Shown here one piece after another: positions 46,217 through 57,450 of a stretch of DNA of 64,000 bases (the first letter of the stretch is position 1; each line of letters opens with the position of its first letter). The translations under genes and the position numbers were made by a program. Source of the DNA: Xiphydria camelus (taxonomy: Eukaryota > Arthropoda > Insecta > Hymenoptera > Xiphydriidae); the NCBI GenBank assembly GCA_963678675.1, contig OY783193.1, forward strand, positions 14,764,208 through 14,828,207. Direction: 5' to 3'. Under the pieces are notes generated by a model, which did no database searches, was not told the origin of the DNA, and saw nothing but the letters and a program-made list of their open reading frames with translations.

Positions 46217-47253
46217 CCAACGAACAGCTAAGAGAGAGAGAGAGATAGGTAGTCATTAAGACGATGACGTAGTTGCATTTTCAAATATCGTTTTCTATCT
46301 TAAAAGAGGCCGAAAATGATAAATGAAAGAATATAGGGGTAAATAATTTTGTTCAAATTTTCCAAATCGGCGGTAAAATAAATTTGTGAGGAAGCCGAAT
46401 TCTGAGGCCACTTTTTATTACGATATAGATACTATAAAAGATCGTTCCGTTTAAAAATGTAGCTGTAGGGCGTCAATAAGATTTTCGTACCTAATTGGAA
46501 ATTTGGTGTTGAAACCTATCTGTATCTGTAAATTATATGTTAAAATCAACCGATTCATTGAATTAATCTAACATTTTTTGTTATAATTGGCACAAATAAT
46601 GTCAAAATTAACACAAATGATGTTAAATTAACACGAAGAGTCAGTTGATTTTAAAGTGCAAAAGTAAGTGGACCGATTCGAATACAAAATTCCCAACTGT
46701 GGAAGGCCTCGTGAGAAGTTTTCTCAAAGGATAATCTATACCTGCTTGAACTAAAATCTCAATCGCGATTTAAACACCGCTTCAATCAAACATACTAAAG
46801 TGCCTGCTCTATTGATATCGTCGAACAGTCGGATGATTATAGGATCAAACGAATGACGCCGACAGTTCGCTCCAGCTTCGTCCATAGGAAAATCGGAAAA
46901 TACGTAAAACGATATAATGATCCAGGCGGAAAAGTTCTATATATTTTGTATATGTATAATCCGTATGTAGTTTTGGTCATGTATAGATTATATCACGCTC
47001 AAAAGAAGACATGTGCCGTAAACGGAATTCATCTGCGACTAGAGGAAATTCTTTTCAATTCACACACACACACGACACTTATAGAACTCTGCTTGTAGGA
47101 AAACTAAAACCCAAAGAATGTTTTTCTTCTTAATTCAAGAAAAGGCATCTTCTCATAGCCAACACTAACCTAGCTACTTCATTATTTCAATAAGAAACGT
47201 GGATTCACATTGGTTTATTTGGCGTCAAAAATAGATATGTGAAATATAATCTA
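46217..47253. other. No supported gene
   Basis: The first part continues the segment shared with 21900-22090. Around 46540-46660, AAAATCAACYGA and its complement form a small inverted pair. A plus-strand frame at 46853-47098 has no recognisable features. Confidence 0.4.
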
Positions 47254-48446
47254 TCTATATATATAAAAATGAATGTTTGTCTGTCTGTCTGTATGTCTCT
47301 TATGCCTTCCTAAACCGTTCATCCGATTGCGATGAAATTTTGGGAAATGGTTGGACGCATGCCCGCGATGGTTTCTGAGTTGGTAAATCTTATACAGGGT
47401 GTTCAAAAAGTCCCGGTACGGCCGATTATCTCAGCGGGAAAACATTTTAGAGAAAAATGTTTAATACAAAACTTTAAGGATTTTATCTTGGCAATCCATT
47501 GGTCGTATTGGATTTGACCTTGACCGTGACCTTTATGGTAATATCAAATGCCTTCCTAAACCGTTCATTCGATTGCGATGAAACTTTGGGGAATGGTTGG
47601 ACGCATGCCCGCGAAGGTTTCTGAGTTCGTAAATCTTATACAGGGTGTTCAAAAAGTACCGGTACGGATGATTATTATGCCTTCCTAAACCGTTCATCCG
47701 ATTGCGATGAAACTTTGGGGAATGGTTGGACGCATGCCCGCGAAGGTTTCTGAGTTAGTAAATCTTATACAGGGCGTTCAAAAAGTACCAGTACTGATGA
47801 TTATTATGCCTTCCTAAACCGTTCATCCGATTGCGATGAAACTTTGAAGAATGGTTGGACGCATGCCCGCGAAGGTTTCTGAGTTAGTAAATCGTATACA
47901 GGGTGTTCAAAAAGTACCGGTACGGATGATTATTATGCCTTCTTAAACCGTTCATCCGATTGCGATGAAAATTTGGGGAACAGGTGGACACATATCCACG
48001 AAGGTTTCTGAGTTAGTAAATCTTATACAGGGTGTTCAAAAAGTCAAACTATACTTGACCTAAATTTGACCTCCGCTGACAATAAAGGTAACATGAAAAA
48101 AATGGTCAAGGACACATTTGAACGCGAAAAAAAAATAATTTGACCTTGATATAACCTTGAAGGTCATGGTCAAGGTCAAATCCAATATGACCATTGGGTA
48201 GCCCGGGAAAAATACTAAAAGTTTTGTATTAAAAATTTTTCTATAAAATGATTTCCCGCTGAGATATTCAGCCGTACCGGGACTTTTTGAAGGTCAAGTA
48301 CAGTTCGGCTTCATACCATGAAAACTATGGGCCCTATAAAAATTCTTTTTGATAGTAGGGTTTAGGATTTTTCCGTAACTAACAATGTGGTGGACGGACA
48401 AAATCAATCCACAATCTACCCGTGCGAAGCCGGGGCGGGCTGCTAG
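47254..48446 (+). mobile_element. Non-autonomous Helitron with 129-bp repeats
   Basis: Starts TCTATATATATAAAAATG after an A and ends GTGCGAAGCCGGGGCGGGC, then TGCTAG, before a T. TC start, terminal hairpin, CTAG end and A|T insertion without duplication are the Helitron signature. Inside, a CTGTCTGTCTGTC run is followed by a first GTTCATCCGATTGCGATG unit, a non-repeat segment, and about four more tandem units. No Rep/helicase gene is present. A truncated copy lies at 9184-10457. Confidence 0.75.
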
Positions 48447-48946
48447 TATATTATATTCTTAGCCCTGTTTAACAATATGAATCCATAAGTCTCTTTTATT
48501 TACTATAATTTTAGTTTATACGTAGCCGGTATATAGGTGCTCATTCACAGTCGTATACGGAATGTAAAAAAAGGCGGCATGTTCATTCAGTGCCAACAAA
48601 AATTGATACGTAAAATGCTCTCCAAAAAAAGATTTGAAATCAATTAAGATCGTCATGTTCAAGATTTATATATAAAAAGTAAAAGGCATCATTTAAAAGG
48701 AAAATTATTGTAAATCAAGTTACTAAAAAATTCGACTAAAAAGATTTATTAAAAAAATTGAATAAAAAAGAACTTGCCGCATTTAAGTCTTCATAGTTTG
48801 TCCACTATACCGAATAATTGGTAGTGCTTGGACGGTGCTAGAGTGATTCATAACTTGCACTGCCGAAGTCAAATTCAGAAAAATTCAGAAGGCCCCCGCC
48901 TGATCGGTTTCCCGTGCGACATTCGGTATATTGGTGGTATCATATA

Positions 48947-49181
48947 TGAAGAGTTTCTTTCAAAAACAACATTTGTCAAAAACGCCAATCCCTATAGTAT
49001 TGGTAATAATGCCTACTCTTTCGTTGTATCTAGCCGTGTAGTGGTGCATACTCTTTCAATATAATATGATGAAAGAGTAGGCACCACTACACGGCTAGAT
49101 ACAACGAAAGAGTAGGCATTATTACCAATACTACATGGATTGGCGTTTTTGATAAATGTTGTTTTTGAATGAAACCCTTCA
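48947..49181. mobile_element. Palindromic MITE, family A, copy 2
   Basis: 235 bp, the same length as the copy at 31897. Ends are TGAAGAGTTTC and GAAACCCTTCA. It sits in the C centre where other copies read GGTATCATATAAGTG, so the insertion point is exact. The duplicated TA-rich target is 2 or 4 bp and cannot be resolved. Confidence 0.85.
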
Positions 49182-50390
49182 TATAAGTGTATGAATTCAT
49201 TTAAAATCAAAAGTGCATAAACATCGAGTATAATTCTGTCTGAATTTTTTATTTTGAAGGAAAAAAACGGGGCAAGTTCTTTTTTATTAACAATTTTTTA
49301 AATAAATTTTTTAGTCCAATTTTTTAGTAACTTGATTTACAATAATTTTCATTTTAAATGATGCCTTTTATTTTTTATATATAAATCTTGAACTTGGCGA
49401 TCTTAATTGATTTCAAATCTTTTTTGGAGAGTATTTTACGTATCAATTTTTGTTGGCACTGAATGAACATGCCGCCTTTTTTTTTACAGAGAATCTGTTT
49501 TTTGGGGGGGATTTCACTACTTCTTGGAATTTATTCATGAAGAGAATACGTACATGTAGGAGAAATAGCTTTTTATTACTAAGTGTATTATTGCAGAACG
49601 AGTAGGTTAGAAGATTTTCATGAAGATTCACGATTTTCTGACATGTCATCTCGTACAGGTGCAACCGAAGAGGATCTAGCTCATGTCCTGTCCGTAAAAA
49701 GATGACTCGATGGATCGGAGAATGTCACTCTTGTCACCGAGCGCCTTTCACCCATAGTACTTTCATTGCAATATGCGATTTTCGTTTCAACTATTCCTGC
49801 TCTAAGTAACTTTTACTTCTTTCAAAGCATTTACCTCTTGTACGAATTGTTGATCGTAGGGGGCAACGATCAATGATTGTGACTAATCGTAGACAAATTA
49901 TTCCTGCGATGATGTTCCAGTTGCACACCAATTGCCTTTTAGTTTTAATAGACGAACTTGTCTACGACGAGTCTCTATTATCGATCGCTGCCTCCTACCA
50001 CGATCAGTTCATAAAAGGTGATTACCTTGAAAGAAGTAAAAGTTATTTAACACTGGAATAGTTGAATGAAACGAGAAGCGTGTATTGCAATTAATGTACC
50101 GTGGGTAACAGGCGCTCGGTGACAAGCCTGACATTCTCCGATGTCCATCAAGTCATCTTTTTACGGACAGGACACGAGCTAGATCCTCCTCGGTTGCACC
50201 TGTACGAAATGAAATATCAGAAAATCGTGAGTCTTCACGAAAATCTTTTAACCTACTCGTTCTGCAGTAATACTTACCATTAATATACCTGGAAGTTGAA
50301 GCAACAGGATTGCCGTACCTTTGGTCCAATATTGAAAATAAATCTTCTCAAGGCTGAATACGACTTGGGCATGTTTCAGCGTACAATTAG

Positions 50391-50599
50391 CTAGATCCAG
50401 CTCGACGAATGAACTATTCCGACTGGTTTTTCGAACGGCAAGTGGACGATCCCTCGTTCGTCAGAAGATTTTGTTCACAGATGAATCGAAATTCTACAAC
50501 GAAGGATTAGTGAATAATAACAACGCCCACTATTGGTCCGTGAGAAATCCTCACTGGGTAGAAGAAGTCGAAGGCGATGGAGTGGAGGCGATGAACTAA
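50391..50599 (+). pseudogene. Tc1/mariner-type transposase, middle fragment with first catalytic Asp
   Basis: Translation gives LDPARRMNYSDWFFERQ, then DDPSFVRR, and after a one-base deletion near 50468 continues as LFTDESKFYNEGLVNN, then HYWSVRNPHWVEEVEG. LFTDE-x-F with N-x-HYW and NPHW is the start of the DDE domain in a large insect Tc1/mariner-related family; the D of FTDE would be the first metal ligand. The remaining two acidic residues are absent and the frame stops at 50599. Upstream in CR-4 the helix-turn-helix part is missing. Confidence 0.75.
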
Positions 50600-51164
50600 A
50601 AATAAAATAAAATTTAGTATATAAATCGAAACTTGTAGTAGGAAGGCAGAGGGCAAGCACCGATGAGAAAAAAATAGAAATAAAGTATTATAGTTACCCC
50701 GATATTGTAGTTACTCCGATGTTTTTGTTCTTCTCCCACGACTTGGATTCTCCAATATGTAGAAAGATTAATTCCGCTTAGTCCTCAAAGAGTTCGTCCC
50801 GTCCTCATATGCAATGCTGAAAGAAAAAAAGAAGTGACCACAAAGATATGTATTCTTTATAGGTTATCAAAATGAGGTTAAATGAAGTAATTCAGAAATT
50901 AACTTATCTGATTGCATTTCGACTCCTTTTCTGTTATCTATGTTCGATGAATGACTACAGAAAAATAGCACGGCTTCTATTTATTAATAATAAAAACACA
51001 AACAGCTGTCACATTTTTCGGAGCACCCATCACCTACACTAAAAGTTAGCCGATGTTTTTCAAATTGATACGTCTCTTTGGTTTGAGTCCGGGCTATCGG
51101 GGTTTGAGTCCGGGCTAACGAAATTAACATTCAATTATACAGGAATCATCGGTATCTCCTCAGC

Positions 51165-51290
51165 GCCGAGCGATATGCAACCCATTTGCGCTGGCGTGTA
51201 TAGTGCGACTGACCCTGTATGTATGTTGTTACATACAATTTGTCCCTTTCAATACACGCCAGCGTAGCACATTGCATATCGGTTAGCGCC
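51165..51290. repeat. Family B palindromic MITE, variant
   Basis: GATATGCAACCCATTTGCGC and TGGCGTGTAT face ATACACGCCAGCGTAGC and TTGCATATCGGTTAGCGC across a short centre with a GTTGTTACATAC core. Related to 8036-8195 and 57123-57409. Confidence 0.7.
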
Positions 51291-51769
51291 ATCGGATCCA
51301 AGATGGTTCCCTAAAATTCCAATATGGTTCCCTAAAATTTCAAGATGGTTCTCTAAAATTCGGTGACAATACCGACAGCCGGTACTCGAACCAAATAGCA
51401 GAGATTTGAACCAAATAGCAGGGACACGAACCAAATAGACGTTTCAGTCCGAAAAACATCGGTCATATCAATAGTGGTGAATGTGACAGACGCTCTGACA
51501 GCTAGCTATTATCAAATCGTTTGGATTTTTTTTTAATAATCAAGATAGTGCACGGAAACAGTGTCATTTTTCTCTGGTTGCTGGTGCATGAAGAGCAGGA
51601 AAGGAGACATCTGTATCTCGGAAGAAGTGGCATCAGATAAGTTACTTCCTAACTGACTGTTTTAACCTCATTTTCATCCCTTATACAGAACAAATATCTT
51701 TGTGGTTATTCTATTTTTTGTTTTCAGCGCCATACGAGAACGGGGCGGATTGATGGAAATTTGATTTTT

Positions 51770-52790
51770 CTTCGCAGTCAAAAATCAACCTAGGTAGAAA
51801 AGAATTCTCTAGAATTGCGGTACAATGCCACGGTATGAATATCAGGTTCTACCGACATGACATGCTTCGACAAGGTCTGTATCAACTTTAGCGGTATATT
51901 GGGGGCACTGTACTAATACTGTGGCACATTTTTCTATCTGGGAAAGCATATTATTATGGTAGTACAGCTGTACAGCGTTCCGATAATATACCGTCTTCCC
52001 GTACTGACAGTATACATGCATTTTTTACCTCTAATATGCCGGAATTAAAAATCTCTAGAACTCTGCGGTACAATGCCACGGTAGGAATATCAAATTCTAC
52101 CGACATGACATGCTTCGACAAGGTCTGTATCAACTTTAGCATTATATTGGGGGCACTGCACTAATCCTGTGGCATATTTTTCTATCTGGGAAAGCCGTGG
52201 TAGAAAAGTAGGAGATACGATAGAATTGGATTACAATAATGAAGTAATTATTTTATTATCTTTTCTTTATCGATGTATTCTTCCCCTTTCGTATTATCAA
52301 AAGTTCCAATTATATATTATCGGAACGCTGTACAGCTGTACTACCATAATAATATGCTTTCCCAGATAGAAAAATGTGCAACAGGATTAGTGCAGTGCCC
52401 CCAATATACCGCTAAAGTTGATACAGACCTTGTCGAAGCATGTCATGTCGGTAGAACCTGATATTCCTACCGTGGCATTGTACCGCAGAGTTCTAGAGAT
52501 TTTTAATTCCGGCATATTGGAGGTAAAAAATGCATGTATACTGTCAGTACGGGAAGACGGTATATTATCGGAACGCTGTACAGCTGTACTACCATAATAA
52601 TATGCTTTCCCAGATAGAAAAAATGTGCCACAGGATTAGTGCAGTGCCCCCAATATACCGCTAAAGTTGATACAGACCTTGTCGAAGCATGTCATGTCGG
52701 TAGAACCTGATATTCATACCGTGGCATTGTACCGGAATTCTAGAGAATTCTTTTCTACCTAGGTTGATTTTTGACTGCGAAGAAAAATCA
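51770..52790. repeat. G palindrome, about 1 kb
   Basis: Arms of about 400-450 bp around an X fragment near 52200-52310. Each arm holds two diverged copies of the unit TTCTACCGACATGACATGC, CAAGGTCTGTATCAAC, and GTACAGCTGTACAGCG (or its complement). The outer flanks (AATCAACCTAGGTAGAAAAG and GGCGGATTGATGGAA type) are also mirrored. Confidence 0.8.
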
Positions 52791-53469
52791 AATTTCCATT
52801 AATCCGTCCCGTTCTCGTATGGCGCTGAAAACAAAATATAGAATGTAACTTACAACATTTACTCTGGTCTCTATCGATAGAGAATAGTCGTTTTATATGG
52901 CGTAACTAAGCATAGTTTTGGTTATAACCGTATATTTATTGAGAAAATTCGATGTTAAAATTGAGGGGTGAAGGGGGCAGACATTTTTCCTGTAAAGAGA
53001 TACACGGGTGCTCGCGGCGACAGCGCTGATGGCGTCGTTTTGACGACTTGAATGAACATGCCGCGAGATACTACCGTGTCTCTTGATCACAAGTTCCAAT
53101 TTATATAGGTACCGACCTGTCAAACGTGAAGTGTACATGTACCTCACTTCTATTTCAAATCTTCTTCGCTTCTGGTGTAACGATGGAAATTACAAAATAT
53201 CATCATTTACACCCCACAAAGCACGTATTTGCAAGTAACTTTTCTGTAACATTCCTGCGATATTTTACAATATTCGTGAACACTACCGTATATGTTAGAA
53301 ATATTTATTTCTCGATAAAAACGTTTCGGAATCATTACGTCGAAAAGTCTCCTCGATAAGGTATAGCTCGATAAGATTGTACTTGTTCGGGCTGAATTAT
53401 ATGGGGTTTTTATAATTATTTCAGGAAGTCTCAGAAGAATACAGGTGCAGCAAAATATCGATGCTCTCT

Positions 53470-53704
53470 GTGCTAGAAAGAATAAGGAATAACCCTCGAA
53501 CGAATATTCGGGCTATGGCAACAGAGGTTAAAATCAGCAAGTCTACGGTTCGGTGGATATTAAACGATGAATATGTTCATCCCCCCCCCCCCCCCCCCCA
53601 TTTAAAGTGACGTACGTCCATGCACTCGCGACAGCAGATCCAGCTCGCCGAATGCAACTGGTTCTTGGAACAAGTGGATGATCCCTCGTTTGAAAGAAAC
53701 CCCC
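53470..53704 (+). pseudogene. Tc1/mariner-type transposase, helix-turn-helix fragment
   Basis: Translation gives VLERIRNNPRTNIRAMATE, then VKISKSTVRWILNDE: a clear DNA-binding helix-turn-helix of the kind preceding a DDE_3 domain. A poly-C run (53581-53599) interrupts it. Beyond the run a second open piece reads TYVHALATADPARRMQ, and a GATCCCTCGTTTGAAAG tract corresponds to the DDPSF region. It is the best-preserved N-terminal copy in the window. Confidence 0.75.
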
Positions 53705-55210
53705 TCGGGTTGGCATACGATCTGTAACAAATTGTAAATAACACAAACAATCATATGCAACATTTCCCTATTTAAAATATACCGAACTTGCTCAGCGTAG
53801 AAATTAAGAAACTATATTAATCTGAGTTAATCAATTCTATTCTAATAATGACAGTATTATTAAAAATGATATATTTCCTCTTTCGTATTATAATATCACA
53901 AGTTCCAATTTATATACCGACCTGTCAAACGTGAAGTATACATGTACCTCATTTCTATTTCATCTTTTCTTCACCTCTGGTGTAACGATGGTTTGATTTA
54001 CTTTAGCCTTTTCTTCGTTCTTGTAAAGAGTCGCGCATTGGCAGATTGGTAGATAAAAGTCGGATAAGTTCGTATAAGTTTCAGTATTGAAAATGAATAC
54101 GGTTCTGTACAGTTCGAATACATGTTATATTGTTTTCGTCTTAAACCATATAAAGCCGTATTTATTTTAATATGAAGACATTTACGGCCTTATTCAGCAC
54201 CTATCGGTGTCAGTGATTCCTCATTGACCGTCATTACACCGAAGACGAAGAAGAGATGAAATAGAAGTGAGGTACATGTCCACTTCAGGTTTGACAGGTC
54301 GGTGTATAAATTGGAACTTGTGATACGAAAGAGGAAATATATCGATAGAGAAAAATAATGATAAAGTAATTACTTGATTATTGTTATCCAATTCCATTGC
54401 ATCTCCTATTCTGGCACGGCTTGTATAGATGACTGAGAAGAAAAACCATCGAGTCGTCCCGTGCTCGCATGACGCTGAAAATAAAAAATAGAATGAACAC
54501 AAAGATATTTGTCCTTCCATCGAAGGTGAGGTTAAAGCTGTCAGATGGCAATTAAACTTATCTGATGGCAATTCTTCTGAGAGACTGCCGTCTCCTTTCC
54601 TGCTCTTGATGCACAGGCAACTAGGGAGAAATACCACTACATCCGTTCACTATCTCGATATGAAAAAAATGCAAACGATTATCACAAGCTATCACATTCA
54701 CCACTATTGAGATTCACTACTCCGATTACACTGAATTTTTACTTTTTATTAACAAGCGCGTCCGAGGATCGAAATAAACGCGAGGGAAATTGTTTCGCGA
54801 AAATGGAAATATTTTATTGATTAACTTTGAAACAATGACTAAACATTCAAGGAATATATTCTCTCACACACTCTCACATACATTTGATGGCGTATGCGTG
54901 GGGTCGCATCTGTGTACACATTTCCGATCTTGGCCGACTATCGCCGAATAGAGGCGGAAATTGTGTGACATTTTGACCTATACGGAAGCTGCACCTTGAT
55001 TAGTGGCGCCATCGGTAGAGATTCTCTGCATATTCTTGGTATAAACAATTCGTGACATTATCAGGTTATATCAGAGTTTAATAGTGATTTTAAAGTGAAC
55101 CATGCCTAAATCGGAGCGAAACTGTTATGTTACTAATTGCAAAAATGCTGAAAATTCTTGCGAAAACAGTAATATTAAGTTTTACTCATTCCCGGGTAAA
55201 TCCTACGAAA

Positions 55211-55455
55211 TGGGAAGGCGACAGCAGTGGATAAAAGCTGTTAACCGAAAAAAGTAAGTAAGTTTAGTAGTTGTTGAGAACAAAATTATCATTGTGGGAA
55301 GGCGACAGCAGTGGATAAAAGCTGTTAACCGAAAAAAGTAAGTTTAGGTTAGTAGTCGTTGAGAACAAAATTATTATTGTGGGAAGGCGACAGCAGTGGA
55401 TAAAAGCTGTTAACCGAAAAAAGTAAGTTTAGGTTATTAGTCGTTGAGAACTAAA
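55211..55455 (+). repeat. Triple tandem copy of the exon-intron junction
   Basis: GGGAAGGCGACAGCAGTGG, then the exon-one end and GTAAGT donor, recurs at 55212, 55296 and 55380. Each unit of about 84 bp includes the last 14 codons of exon one plus the start of the intron, so there are three potential 5-prime splice sites before one acceptor. Confidence 0.9.
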
Positions 55456-55494
55456 TTATTATCATTGCAATATTTTAGTGAGGATGGTTCTTTA

Positions 55495-55632
55495 TAGATT
55501 CGTTCCAACTAACACGAGAGCTTGTTCTGAACTCGACGGAGTGTTCGTAGTCTGATCTAGCCGTCCCAAAAATCAGACTGCGCACACTCCGTCGAGTTCA
55601 GACCCAGTTCTCGTGTTCGTTGGAACGAACCC
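55495..55632. mobile_element. TA-target MITE inside THAP exon two
   Basis: A 138-bp palindrome with ends TTCGTTCCAAC, then ACACGAGA, and long arms GAACTCGACGGAGTGT. Removing it with one TA rejoins the THAP reading frame between SL and WV, which fixes the insertion point. Confidence 0.85.
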
Positions 55633-56689
55633 TATGGGTACCAACAAAATATTCAAAAATATGTAGTGCACATTTTGTCGGAGGCCAACGAAGTAACATG
55701 CAGTCTCATCCTGCATATATTCCAACTATATTCTCTGCGATACGGTCCCAAATTTCAACAGAAGCGGAGACGCAGGCTATTTCTCGTTTTGAAAGATATA
55801 TGAAAAGGAGCGACCGCACTTCTGAAACTGTTTTCAGCCCTAAAATTACGCAGGTGATACAAGCTGATAATGAAGATGAAGAGGTTGAAAGAATAATCCA
55901 TCCCGTCAGTACAAAAAGTAGTGTTGAAACACAGTGTTGTTTTGACTCTTACGAAACAAATAAAGAATATTTTGTGTTTGAAAGTTCCTTAGATGGAAAT
56001 AACTTTATAAAGGGGGTAAATTTATAGACATTTGTCTTATAACATGTTCAGTTATAAAAAACAGTCCATGGTGTTCTATTTCCTGAACATTTATCACATT
56101 TTTTGCTTCACATAATTTCTCTCCTTTTAGTACTTCTGATGGTCTGTTATATTATTGAAATAAATTTTTTCAAATCCACAGCGAATAACTTTGTCTATTT
56201 TTGGAAACAAATGCACAAAATACTTCAAAAATTACATTACACGAAGAAAACACCGACTTGAAAAAATTTACTAACACGTTTTGTTTATACCAACTATATT
56301 CCAACAGCGATCACTAGGGGGCACTGTTCGCCGGTTCGTGCAGCTTCCCTATATATATTGGCCGAGAAATCGGATTCTCGACTTTTAGTCGCGAGGGGCG
56401 TGGCTTCGCGTTGCTAAGGAAGAATCTCTGTTAATATGTAACTTATAACATTTATTCTGGTCTCTATCAATAGAGAATAGTCGATTTATATGGCGTAACT
56501 AAGCATAGTTTTGATCATAACCGTAAAAATGAACCGTTATTGAGAAAATTCGATGTAAAAATTGAGGGGTGAAGGGGGCAGACATTTTTCCTGTAAAGAT
56601 ACACGGGTGCTCGCGGCGACAGCGCTATCGGCGTCGTTCTGACGAACTACTTGAATGAACATACCGCGAGACACTGCCGTGTCTCTTGA

Positions 56690-57122
56690 TCGCATGGGCT
56701 ATGGTAATGCGAGGATATAGACCAACGCAAGATAGCACTGTCAGCCTAAATACGAGAAGACTACATGTCCGCGACAATTGCAAGCCTACTTGACACAAGC
56801 AGATATTTTCATTCGTTTCAACAAACTGTGAGATACTTCCATCAAATGGAAAAGTCATTCGAGAGAAATGATTTTTTCTTATGTCAAGCAGGCACTGTAC
56901 CATGGAAGAAAATGAATTTTTCTCTTGATGCGAGAATTCTCGCCGACTCTTGCGAGAACCTATCTTTTTATTTGAAGAAGAATTCTTCTCATACCATATA
57001 GAAATCTTATAAATAGAGCCATCCGTTTGCGGAAACATCTTTTTTTTTGAGGTTGATATAATTTCTATATTAACCATATAAGGACTACATACAGATTTTT
57101 GAATGTTTGTATAAGCCATGTA
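56690..57122. other. No supported gene
   Basis: The region next to CR-4 has two opposing open frames. TCTTCTC/GAGAAGA and CATTTTTCTC words are partly mirrored, suggesting another decayed palindrome centred near 56880. Confidence 0.4.
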
Positions 57123-57450
57123 CAGGGTCTTTGGTATACACGCCAGTGGACCGGGTTGCATATCGGTTGCCGCCACCCATCCGCTGCATTTGCCTGTAAT
57201 TCGGTGATAATACCGACAGCCAAGATATAAACCAAATAGACGTATCAGTTTGAGAAACATAGGTCATCTCAATAGTGGTGAAATGAGATGACCAATGTTT
57301 TTCTTGGCTGTCGGTATTACCACCGAATTACAGGAAACCACAGCGGGTCGATTGCGCTAACCGATATGCAACCCCCACTGCACTGGCGTGTATTAAACCA
57401 AATACCCTGTATAGCCCTTATATGGTTAATATAGAAATCATATGAAGATT
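57055..57450. repeat. Outer palindrome around family B MITE
   Basis: TTTCTATATTAACCATATAAGG on the left is mirrored by its complement on the right of the MITE, so the surrounding sequence is itself an inverted repeat into which the MITE inserted near the centre. Confidence 0.7.
57123..57409. mobile_element. Family B MITE, complete, TA target
   Basis: A 287-bp palindrome with ends CAGGGTMTTTGGT, flanked by TA. Arms contain ATACACGCCAGTG and GGGTTGCATATCGGTT. The centre adds a CCGACAGCCAAGA palindrome that also occurs near 51370. Confidence 0.8.

Larger units (their letters stand above)
55102..56027 (+). pseudogene. THAP-domain protein, two exons, interrupted
   Basis: Exon one (55102-55253, ATG start) encodes a THAP start: CYVTNCKN, then FYSFPGK and RRQQWIKAV, ending NRK at a GTAAGT donor. 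The acceptor TTTTAG ends at 55478, and exon two then reads NEDGSL, is cut by a 138-bp MITE, and resumes WVPTKYSKICSAHF, then PAYIPTIF. The C-x4-C, W, C-x2-H and P-x-x-F features make a complete C2CH zinc-finger DNA-binding domain across the splice. The downstream 100 residues, to a stop at 56027, are hydrophilic with an acidic patch (DNEDEEVERI) and no catalytic domain. The MITE introduces a stop directly after SL, so the gene is broken. Confidence 0.85.
54984..56348 (+). mobile_element. THAP-gene-bearing DNA element
   Basis: A 1365-bp insertion in the D block of CR-4: the left D part stops at ATTTTGACCTATAC and resumes CTATATATATTGGCCGAG, as in uninterrupted D copies. Ends are GGAAGCTGCAC in inverted orientation. 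The AT-run target prevents a clear count of the duplication. THAP domains are typical of P-element-like transposases and of host genes derived from them. The remainder of a transposase is absent, so this is a deletion derivative or a captured exon pair. Confidence 0.8.
48563..56689 (-). mobile_element. Composite repeat CR-4 (C-Y-X-D, rearranged)
   Basis: The left end is truncated within C (48563-49507). Then come Y (49575-50275), transposase and X sequence, a family B palindrome, a plus-oriented D fragment (51465-51760), the G palindrome (51770-52790), a minus D fragment (52830-53086), X again, and terminal D (54420-54983 and 56349-56689) split by the THAP element. The outer end GTGTCTCTTGA abuts a T. 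The duplicated D parts and central G palindrome suggest more than one element or an internal inverted duplication. Confidence 0.65.

Noticed and set aside
53581..53599. Poly-C run as a meaningful signal (also near 17532 and 41307)
   Set aside because: Simple homopolymer; it may be inaccurate in length and interrupts a decayed transposase copy.
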